From: Arenicola marina
Lineage: Eukaryota; Annelida; Polychaeta; Arenicolidae
DNA: 64,000 nucleotides
Assembly (NCBI GenBank): GCA_964019135.1
Contig: OZ025265.1
Location: 26,945,143-27,009,142, forward strand
Reading direction: 5' to 3'
Positions 55,860-64,000 of this stretch are shown here, in pieces; position 1 is the stretch's first letter, and each line of letters starts with the position of its first letter. A program made the translations under genes and the position numbers. The notes below the pieces were generated by a model. That model was not told where the DNA came from. It ran no database searches and saw only the letters and a program-made list of their open reading frames with translations.

Positions 55860-57460
55860 GGCATGAAGGAGCCACAGACGATCGAGCAGGCGCAGCAGGG
55901 GTATGAGACGTACCGGAGTCTGGAGGACGTGGCGGGACGCGGACATAAGCTGCGCGCTGTGAAGGCCAGAAGTGACGAGAGTTACGTCACCGAGAGTAGG
56001 CTCTCGGACTTCGGTAATCGTGTCGTAATCGCTTTGCCGGCCGGGAGCTCGGCCACTACGCGCGTTCCTGCCCGAGCTATGGCAATGGCGATGTGGCGCA
56101 GCCGGGGACCCAAGCGTCTCAGCGCGACGTAGAGAGCACAGCGGATCAGGGAAACTAGAAGGGGCCGGCACTACCGGCCAGTCGTCGGCCCTTGTTGCGG
56201 AGGCTTGTGTAGAGAGGCACGAGTTGTGGTCGTCCTTCAGGGAAGTAGACGAGGTTACACTACTAAGGGCACGGAGGGTCGGCGTGTCACAAGTATCGGA
56301 AACGCGGGCGTACGGCGCAGACGAGGCGCGTCCCGTCGGGAGAAGTGTTTTTGTTGTGTTGTTGATGTGGTGGTATGGTGTCATGTCGTGGTTGAGATGT
56401 GGCAGCGATGAGGGTGTGAGGAGTGGCGCCGAGGGAGGTGGCTGGGTGTGGCGGCTCTGTCGTTGGAGTCAGGTCAAGTGGCGGGGTATGAGGCGCAGGG
56501 AGCGCGATGTGACACCCCGAGGACCCACTCCGGCCTTAGGTGGAAGATCCACCGCGGTAGAGCGCCATAAGCCGGGGAGTGAAGCGGCGCTGCTGAGCGA
56601 CAGGGCTGAATGTCGGAGAGTGACGCGTGGGGAAGAGGGCGAAATTTCCAAGTACTCGCAGCGATCTTTTAGTGGAAGATTATCACTCGCGGCAGAGAAG
56701 GCACCGGTCAGCGATATGCCGAGAGGTCGAGTGACGCATGGGGATAAGGTACTGCCTGAGTTGCCATGCGGTGGGTGCGATATTTGTGTGCGGAAACACA
56801 AACTGTGGTCGTCATTCAATGGAATGGATGACGTGAAGCCGCGGGGAGCTCGAAGGGTCGGTGTGTCCCAGACATCGATGTCCCAGGTCGGCAACGGCAA
56901 GGGGAAGCGCGCTGTGTGGGCTCGCGTCATGTTTATGGTGTAGATGTGGCTGTCTTGCCTAGGTCGGTGGGTAGGACCCAGGGGCCGGAAGGCGAGAGAT
57001 GGCCAAGAGGAGGATTAGATCAGTCAAGCCCGAAGGTGTTATGGATCCATTCGGCGGGGTTTGAGACGCATGAAGCGTGATGTGACACCCCGAGCAACCT
57101 TAGGTGGGAGATCACAGCCCAAGTCAGAGCGACTCGTACCGGTACAGGGTGCCAGTGAGGTGACGAAGGGGCTCGGCGGTCTCGCCTTCAAGCTGCTTCA
57201 ACCGTGTCAAGGTCGGCGAGTGGCAGGGGGCAGACCGGCGATGGGCAGTACTGCCGGGGGGCGAGCCCCGGGGCGCCCAGGAATGTAGATGCCATGCGGC
57301 TGGGGACGCGAGAACGAGTTCCACCCGACAGACTACCGCGGGGAGGTCAAGGGTGCCAGAGGGGCTGCGAGGCTGCCACCGAGATTCGTGACTGACGTTA
57401 TTCTCTAGCTGGAGAGCGGACAAAGGACCCTGCGATGGATTACATGCGTCTAAAGGCATT
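55860..57460 (+). mobile_element. Degraded Gypsy-like internal region
   Basis: The frame at 55863 reads EPQTIEQAQQGYETYRSLED, resembling gag pieces of Ty3/Gypsy elements. A degenerate zinc-knuckle-like GHYARSCP follows in a second frame near 56050. The 239-codon frame 56224-56943 ends with CGGCDICVRKHKLWSSF and DDVKPRGARRV, like a short Cys/His segment seen in invertebrate Gypsy pol proteins. No protease, RT or integrase core is present. It is GC-rich, unlike its surroundings. Assignment is by motif resemblance only. Confidence 0.4.
56203..57370 (+). repeat. Diverged tandem duplication, period about 575 bp
   Basis: The segment reading CVERHELWSSF...RRVGVSQ (from 56203) recurs as CVRKHKLWSSF...RRVGVSQ (from 56787). 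The block gatgtgacaccccgag...ttaggtgg at 56507 recurs at 57079. The two units are clearly related but diverged. Confidence 0.7.
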
Positions 57461-57529
57461 AGTTAACTGAAATTTACTTTGAGTTGTGTGATTTTTAACG
57501 TGTATGAGTTGTCAAATGTATAACCATGT

Positions 57530-58210
57530 CCGCAGGAGCGAACATCCTGGTGGGAGATAGTGTGGTGAGTCCAGCTAGGGCTGGCTGGGGTAGGTGGGAC
57601 ATACCCCCACTCCCTCCCTCATACCCGCCTGGCTTGGCCAGGACGGACCTCTACTTTGAGGTCCGGACCTCTAGTTTGAGGTCCGGCTCCCAGTGGCTGG
57701 GGTGGGACACATTCCACCCCCTCACTCATACCCGCCTGGCTAGGCCAGGACGGACCCACAGTGGTGGGTCCCGCACGCTGTAGTCTGCGCGACTACCTCC
57801 TCCCGCCCCCCCCCCCGGCCCTCTCTCATGACCGCCTGGCTTGGCCAGGACGGGCCCACACCGCACGCTGAAGTCTCCGCGACTACCTCCGCCCCGCCCC
57901 CCTACCGGCCGGAGTTGGCAAGGACCCTGACCTCTAGTTAAAGACGAGGGCCGGACCTACAACTGTAGGTCCGGACCTTCAACTGCAGGTCCAGACCTCT
58001 AGTTTTGGGTGGGGCTAGCCCGTATTTAAGGGGCCGGAATCTGGTAGAACGGGGGAAGAAGGAAAGGACTGACCGGGACTTATCGGAATTGACTTATACT
58101 CGATGTATATGAAATGCGCATGCGGAATAAATACAAGAAAAGAGACCAATGCTGTTGTTTCAATTGAATCAAGTAAACGGATGAAGATAACCGTGAACCC
58201 TCGACAGGGT
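57530..58210 (+). mobile_element. LTR-like region of the Gypsy-like element
   Basis: Downstream of the degraded internal region lies a compact promoter-like segment. It has a TATA-like cgtatttaagg at 58020 and a poly-A signal AATAAA at 58126-58131, as in an LTR with U3-R-U5. Its U3-like part carries five GGACC...GGTCC stem-loops. A matching 5' LTR is not in the window, so this is an inference from layout. Confidence 0.4.
57645..57992. repeat. Five similar 20-nt stem-loops (GGACC...GGTCC)
   Basis: They lie at 57645-57664, 57665-57684, 57752-57771, 57953-57972 and 57973-57992. All have GGACC/GGTCC stem ends, but the inner pairs differ between copies and still pair. A second palindrome, CCTGGC(T)TGGCCAGG, recurs at about 57628, 57725 and 57837. 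Confidence 0.85.
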
Positions 58211-58319
58211 TCTCCACATTATTCAATAATTATTATATGTGGTTATGTTATTTATATGCAATTTGTTATTTTGAATTATTTTGGTAATCATTAATTGAAT
58301 AAAGTGTATTTTTTGCGGT

Positions 58320-58880
58320 AAAAGCTATCCAGGGTTGGCCCCAACAGCCTGACTTATAGCTGACTGCAAACTGGCGAACAAAACAGTTGATTTTCGTTCA
58401 GCCCACCCATGTTGTTGACAGCGAAAGCGACGCGCCGCGTACCCAACAGGCCTGCGGTACAGTCGAACTTCTGTAAATCCAACGACAATAAAGGTGTGAC
58501 TGCTCCCCTCCCTCCCGCCCCTCCTCCACCCCCTCCCGTATGCCGCATTCTTTGCGATACGACTAGCCTTCTGAACACCGCGGCTTGTTTCATGTATCAT
58601 AAAAAGCTGCCATATCAACGTGGAGACGAATGGGCCTATACAGGATGTTTAAACGCAAGCCCCAGCAATATCTAAAGTTCATATTCTGTAACGTTTCGTA
58701 CACAAGAACAGCACTCGCATCATGATTGCCCACAGTGCTCTAGGAGCTGCGCGTACTGGGGATCCCGTTCCTAGCTTTCCGGGCTGTATCGGTACATGCA
58801 ATCCGACATGTGCGCATGCGCAGTTCCTTCACTGAGTTGGCAAGATGGCGGACGGAACAGAGCAGTCTGCTGGCTTCAGA
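58320..58880. other. No gene recognised
   Basis: Short frames only. One C-rich stretch is at about 58500-58540. Confidence 0.5.
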
Positions 58881-58882
58881 AA

Positions 58883-59320
58883 ACAATATAAACGTTATCG
58901 TCGTAATAATGAAGACTAACATATTTTTGTTAGTATTGACTCGCTTGACTCCTATAAATGTCACGGTGTAATCAGTCGAGCCGAGATGTGCTATCTGGTC
59001 TAAGTAACTTCAAATGTAACATCCAATAGAACGTATTGGATTGAGGAGACCATAAAGGAGATTATTATGAATCATCATATCACTTGTAAACAAATGTGGC
59101 GTTCATTGTAATAAATACTTCATATATATGTTGTTTTCGCTTGTTTTCGCAAATAAAATTATTTATTTAGCAATTAACATAAAAATACAGATATGTATTT
59201 ATGTAATTGCAAGTAAAAAAGAAAACAAGGTAAAGAATAATTGTGAAAAGAATCTTATCAATTACATAACATAATTCATACTTACCGCACGGACAATAAT
59301 TATATTTTCTAATGTTTCGC
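58883..59320. repeat. Dispersed repeat, copy 2 (matches 13.75-14.39 kb)
   Basis: Closely matches both blocks of the first copy. It ends in gtttcgcag just before the coding-like stretch that leads into the decayed orphan paralogue. Confidence 0.8.
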
Positions 59321-59459
59321 AGGGATGTATTGTCTGAAATGATATATAAATATGAAACTTTGCAATGTTTAACCCAATCATGTATATGTTGCGATAAGGT
59401 ACATTATTTAGAAGTGCATTTTTTCAATAATCGTATTATGAATCCGGACAACAAAGACA

Positions 59460-60520
59460 ACATATGTCAAGCCAGGTTGGAAGACATGGGACACGGTGCC
59501 TAACTCTCGATGGTCGAACGTGTTGATATGGATCGCCTTTTGTGTATTTTGGCGCAAAATGCGTTACGGTGTGGCATTTGCAGGATGAGCAGTCACCGTG
59601 TTTAATGTTGTGTTAATGGAGAGCTAAAAAATCAAACGCAAACAATGTGATCCCCTTCACTGGCGTAGCTGGCCTTCGTTACATAAATAACTAAACAGGC
59701 CCTGTCCGATTACAAAAGACAGGCCCTGTCTGATTACAATAGACAGGCCCTGTTCGATTACAATAGACGGGCCCTGTCCGATTACAATAGTAGACAAGCC
59801 CTGTCCGATTACAATAGACAGGCCCTGTCTGATTACAATAGACAAGCCCTGTGCGATTACATTAAGCAGGTCCTGTCTGATTACATTAAACAGGCCCTGT
59901 CCTGTAAAAAATGTTGATTTCGTGCAAATCGAACACTCCCTTAATATAGTGCTATACAGTTCACACGATCGGGCCGCGAGACTTTTTGCCCCAACAAACC
60001 CACGCGCTATGTTGAAGTATATGCAGCTGTAAGTCATTTTTTTTCATGTGAGGTAAAATAGGTAAACCGAAAGTCTTGGCGAACGAGACTTTATGTGCAG
60101 ATAATCACCACCATTGCGGGCATTTCATCGCACAATCAGAACGGAACGCGTTGAATGTGGTGCCATCTTGCGGACACAACTAACGCCAAACACATGTGGT
60201 ACCCTCTGGCGATTATCAGACATACTACGAACTCACGGAAACGGCGCTTTAAGTGTGTGTAGCTATATCGTGTCTTTTGTACGCAGAAGGGTAGAGCAAG
60301 TAATATGTTGAAATATATCGGGAGCTACTAAACTGGAGTAATTGCTCGACGTACATGTGTGACGAGAGGCGTGTGACGGTGCCCTGCCACCAAGACACCG
60401 ATATTGATAGGCCTACACCCATGCGCATACCACTGTCAGCTTTCATGTTAGCCTACGACTTTTTTTACAATAAAGGCTTGACTCGCTAGTCGGTCTTGTT
60501 CATCAGCCCTCAGCTGTTCT
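59460..60520 (+). pseudogene. Decayed paralogue of the 155-aa orphan gene
   Basis: From about 59460 the translation aligns with the 19.3 kb protein: DNKDNICQARLEDMGHGA against its DNNLWRICLPRIDEMGHGA. A stop follows at once, then CGICRMSSHRV against CGYCKRNGGMHRI with further stops. The 3' flank matches much better. 60340-60520 aligns with 19830-19960, including tgtgtgacgg.tccctg, a poly-A signal (AATAAAG at 60468) and ctagtcggtcttgtt. Between these parts about 650 bp of unrelated sequence, including a 24-bp tandem repeat, replaces the C-terminal coding half. An upstream frame at 59312-59503 runs into the homologous part. Confidence 0.7.
59690..59905. repeat. 22-24-bp tandem repeat, about 9 units
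   Basis: The unit is gacaggccctgtccgattac plus aata, and each unit contains the palindrome-like caggccctg. It lies inside the insertion in the decayed orphan paralogue. Confidence 0.9.
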
Positions 60521-60529
60521 CACTCTAAA

Positions 60530-60900
60530 CAAAAACGCTTCTGAGCAACGCGTTGTAAACACGATTGTGACTGTATCAAGTATAGCTGCCGTTTACATTT
60601 TAAAATTTGCGTGTCTAGGCTGAGAGGGAAGAGGGGGGGGGGGGGAGGGGGGCGGTAAGAGGGCTATCTCCTCTCAGGATTACAAAAATAAAAGTCCCGC
60701 ATCACGAAATAAGAATTATGCAAGTTGACAATCACGGAATAAGTTGCCTATCGCAGATCACGTTCTGGTGCTGAGGACAAGAATTGTTATTTATTATGAA
60801 ATAGCACTAAACTAGCTACTCGCCATATTTCACGATTTAATCAACAATGGGCAGTAGATTGCATCATGACAATCCTGGTATGCTAACAGTTTCTTCACAT
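60530..60900. other. No gene recognised
   Basis: Contains one G run at 60636-60648 and nothing else recognisable. Confidence 0.5.
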
Positions 60901-60904
60901 GCAT

Positions 60905-61083
60905 CAGGGGCGGATCCAGGCGGAGGGGCCGACCGGGCCCCCTGCCCCCCCTTTTAGGGCCGAAATTTCTATAATTTATACCATTTAACATATGAAAACC
61001 AAAACCGCGCCCCCCGTATCCAGCATATCTGGATCCGACCCTGAAACCGGTCCCCCCTATCCGGATTTTCTGGATCCGCCCCT
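60905..61083. mobile_element. MITE-like element with 15-bp perfect TIRs
   Basis: The left end is CAGGGGCGGATCCAG and the right end CTGGATCCGCCCCTG, perfect inverted copies. The length is about 179 bp, with an internal second copy of ggatccgaccctg-type sequence. No clear target duplication. Confidence 0.8.
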
Positions 61084-61089
61084 GTACTC

Positions 61090-61690
61090 TACGGAGCAAA
61101 ACAAGTTGAACAGTTCGACAACGGTTTCGTCCTGACTAAGCGAACACAACAAGAGCTCAATATAGTCTTGATTCTCTAAAAAAAATATCATTCGTCGACT
61201 ATCATGGCCGAATATATCCAGACGTATTACTGAAATTCCAGACCCAACTAACACCCTTATTACCAGGGTTCTCCTGATATATGTACTAACCCAATATTAA
61301 ACAACAGGTTGAGTTCTTTCGTGAGCTAAACTTGTATAATGTATTCTGCTTTTGAGAACCTATATGGTTGTTACCTGGTTCACCATGGCCCAAAATGCAC
61401 CTAAATGTCACTATTGAATATCCATTGGCAAAAATTCCCGGCACCCGGTAGTGTGAATACTGCCCTCAACATATGTCCAAATCCACCGATGAGGTATTAT
61501 ACATATTGCATGAAGAATCTTTATTAGGGCCAAACAATTGGCACAGGTAACAATGGACGAAGTGTTTTAACCAAGGCCAGCATACCGAGCATTGCTCTCA
61601 TCAAGCAAAGCATTTGTTCTGCTAGCAACGACAGAACACGATAATTGGGTTTAAATTTTTTTTTATGAATGTGACCGATCAGGTCAACGC
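61090..61690. other. No gene recognised
   Basis: Ordinary AT-rich sequence without recognisable coding or repeat structure. Confidence 0.5.
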
Positions 61691-62217
61691 TTAATATAGT
61701 CGTTGGAAAACGGCGGCGATCTAATTCTTTTCTTCGTGCATTGACGTAATGCGCAAGCGCAACCTGCCTTTTCGCGGGAATATCTGTAGTGAGACAAAGG
61801 TTGTCAAAGAGAAAGGTAGTCAGACAGACAGCCTCAACAGAGCCTGTCAGAAGATTGATCTCTGATTACTTCCAATTCACAGACATTGTGCTTTGGTTTG
61901 GTTGTGTGTCCCCACAGGTAAGAAAGTAGTGGATTAACTGTATTAGTATGCGTGTAATTTTATTTGTTATGAAAGAGTCAAAGTATTTACTCAGTTGTGA
62001 AAGTACCGCCATCTTGGTTTGGTGGGTCTTTGTTCTGTTGGATGTCATTACTGCAATAGTCTCACACTGAATGTATGAATTCGATTACTGTATTATATTA
62101 TTATTTTACCACAGGTGTATTTGTGATTTTAAACCCCAGCCTAGCGGCTGTGGTAATAAATCGGATGTATTGAATCGTCGTTGTCATCACTTGGCCCACC
62201 ACAACCCCTGTTACACA
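61690..62217 (+). mobile_element. 5' LTR of an LTR retrotransposon (left edge uncertain)
   Basis: The right edge is set by the sequence ending in gttacaca, two bases before a TGG-initiated primer-binding-site-like stretch. A poly-A signal (AATAAA at 62155-62160) lies about 60 bases before the edge, as in an R region. GC-box-like and TGACGTAA sequence at 61742-61750 could be U3 promoter sites. The left edge cannot be fixed because the 3' LTR is outside the window. Confidence 0.5.
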
Positions 62218-62219
62218 AT

Positions 62220-62237
62220 TGGAGCCCGACGTGGGGC
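62220..62237 (+). promoter_or_regulatory. tRNA primer-binding-site-like sequence
   Basis: TGGAGCCCGACGTGGGGC starts with TGG, the complement of tRNA 3' CCA, and has the GCCC(R)ACGTGGGG layout familiar from retroelement PBSs. The matching tRNA cannot be named without a search. Confidence 0.55.
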
Positions 62238-62239
62238 TG

Positions 62240-63918
62240 GGGTTGAGCCAAAGTCACGAAGATTACACCTGTGTGGTGACCACCGGCATGCAGTGAAGAA
62301 ATCGACAGAACATCATAACGTCTCCGGAGACGGCGCCAAGGTCTGCCCTGCCGACAAGGAGAGCAGCCCGAGAGAGCGCCATCTGGCGAGTGCCAAGAAG
62401 TTTCGGCGCTCGGTGCGATGACGTCACCAGGTCACCAGCTGTATCATTGAACTTTTGTTCGCGCTTCACGTCCACACTGACTTGAAGAGGAGTTGTCAAA
62501 CTGGGATTAAGCTTGACAGTGATCAGCTGATCTGACTGGACTTCACGTGCATATATGGACTATAACTTTGTGTTGTGACCAACGAGGATGCAACATAATT
62601 GAATTGTTCATACCATTGGATCCTATAGTAAGTGTCAAATTTTGATTATCCATATTTACATAAGTGCTTGATAGTTATAAGTACTGCATTTATCTGAATC
62701 TGTACTAACCCTGGTAATAAGTAATCTTACTTTGTAAGCCTGTCATTGACTATCACATGTGGATTTCTTATATAGAATTCATTGCTTGACTACAGTATTA
62801 TATAGGAATACAACTTAGTATCTCTTATTCCAAAATAATTGTGGATATTCAATCTTATAATCTTTAGTGTATATAATTAGAATAGAAATATTTGGTTAGA
62901 TCTAGTGTTATTTATATATCGTATAAAATTAGTTTTTGAATTTGATTAATTCTTCATTAGACTGACTTAGATAAATGTTTTGATTTGATATCACTTAGAA
63001 TTAAGTTCATCTCAAATTGGTTTAGATTTTTAAGTTTAATGTTTTGAATTTTTTACTTGCAAGAATATCACATACGTTTATAATATTATATTAACTACTT
63101 AATTAAGGTTACATATAGTTAAGCATATTTGATATATAAGATTAGATAAGATAATTACTCTTAGGTTAAGCAATTAATACTGACATCTGGTATAGATTAT
63201 AGGATAAAGTAATTAGATTATTATTTAATAAGATTAATTAATTTTAACATTGGTATTAGGATTATTGAATATTGTATTAACAATAGTTAAGTATTATCTA
63301 TGAGTAAGATTTTAATTTAACTTTTCAAATTTATATCATACAATTGCTTAAGTTATACGATTAACTTAAGAAAAATACTCAGGATAAATATTTCAATAGA
63401 ACTAAATGGTTAAATATTTGTTTCATATTGAAAGTTGAAAGTCGTTTGATAACTTGTTTAGTAGTGTTGTATGTTAATTACGTAGTTTTTGCCAATGTGG
63501 TGACACACTCAAACTTTGCCAATTTATGTGTTTTGCTTAGGAATTTGAATTTTAGGAACTTTTCCACTTTTGAAGTGATTTGGATTGTACCTTGAGTACA
63601 TTTGACCTTTCGTATTTCTCCATTCTTTATTGATAGTTTTCTGGTCTGGTATATCCTATTTGATTATTGGGCGATTGGCTTTTTTTCTTCCTTATATTCT
63701 GTCGTTGTCATTGATATTTGTCCTTGTGCCACTTAGGATTGACTTTGTCAAGTGAATCTATTTATAGTACTTTGACCAGTACTACAGACTGGATACTTAG
63801 AAATTGTGTGCTTGAATTTGTTGATTTAGATTGTGTCGGATTGATTGATTTTGTGTGTGCTAATCCGGATGTGCTTTAGTCTGGATATTTTAATTACTTC
63901 TGACTCAATCGTTCTTAG
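62240..63918 (+). other. Long untranslated leader of the LTR element
   Basis: About 1.7 kb lies between the PBS and the first plausible gag ATG. From 62.6 kb on it is extremely AT-rich with taagattagat-like wording. No frame is convincing. Confidence 0.4.
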
Positions 63919-64000
63919 AAATGGAATTTGCTCAGCGGTGTCTTACGCTGAAAAATGTTGACCATTCACATGAAGCTGAACTTCGTCAGCTATTAACTGA
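63919..64000 (+). CDS. Possible gag start, runs off the window
   Basis: ATG 63919 opens a frame reading MEFAQRCLTLKNVDHSHEAE and continues without a stop to the window end (27 codons). Base composition changes from AT-rich leader to balanced coding-like sequence here. Too short to assign a domain; gag is inferred from its position after the LTR and PBS. Confidence 0.35.

Noticed and set aside
56224-56943. 239-codon frame as a host gene
   Set aside because: It contains two copies of the same segment, a Gypsy-like Cys/His motif and no start context; better explained as element debris.

Overview
The window is a repeat-rich, gene-poor stretch of a metazoan nuclear genome. It has spliced GT-AG exons, tRNA-derived SINEs, several LINE lineages, LTR-element and Maverick/adintovirus-like relics, many minisatellites, and unusually long poly-G/poly-C tracts. 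The mix of a Tx1-like LINE, adenain-like protease debris and tRNA SINEs suggests a marine invertebrate, but I cannot name the phylum. There are no rRNA genes, no convincing free-standing tRNA genes and no CRISPR array.

Layout. 1-2.6 kb: AT-rich, no gene seen. 2.6-5.1 kb: relic of a large DNA-virus-like transposon, with a two-domain PC4-like ORF and a tandemly duplicated fragment of an adenain-like cysteine protease, followed by spaced palindromes. 5.1-9.6 kb: interspersed repeats, a truncated copy of the 32.5 kb gene, and a 29-bp minisatellite. 9.6-13.4 kb: a mutated Tx1/L1-type LINE on the minus strand. 13.7-16.3 kb: a dispersed repeat, a LINE ORF1p fragment (+) and an 18-bp satellite. 19.3 kb: an intact 155-codon orphan ORF whose decayed paralogue lies at 59.4-60.5 kb. 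21.3-28.2 kb: OLA1 (Obg-like ATPase/YchF family). Its first five exons are intact, its introns contain SINEs and a LINE tail, and a 2.5 kb minisatellite starts at the donor site of exon 5. Beyond the array only decayed pieces of the 3' half are recognisable.

28.2-32.3 kb: degenerate repeats and a LINE tail. 32.5-34.15 kb: an intact single-exon 548-codon gene for a caspase-like (clan CD) protein, the best candidate here for an undescribed protein. 34-50 kb: mostly gene-free, with MITE-like elements, microsatellites and several minisatellites (83, 14, 35 and 60 bp). 50.5-54.2 kb: a TIR-bounded 3.7 kb non-autonomous DNA element holding two long hairpins. 54.2-55.9 kb: a LINE lacking its RT catalytic core. 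55.9-58.3 kb: a degraded Gypsy-like element with an LTR-like 3' region containing five similar short stem-loops. 58.9-60.5 kb: a dispersed repeat plus the decayed orphan paralogue. 61.7-64 kb: the 5' LTR, primer-binding site, long AT-rich leader and probable gag start of an LTR retrotransposon running off the window.

Only three loci look like host-type genes with some intact coding sequence: OLA1 (5' half), the caspase-like ORF and the 155-aa ORF. Two of these have truncated or decayed duplicates in the same window, so local segmental duplication is a recurrent theme. No operon-like or joint function among them is evident.
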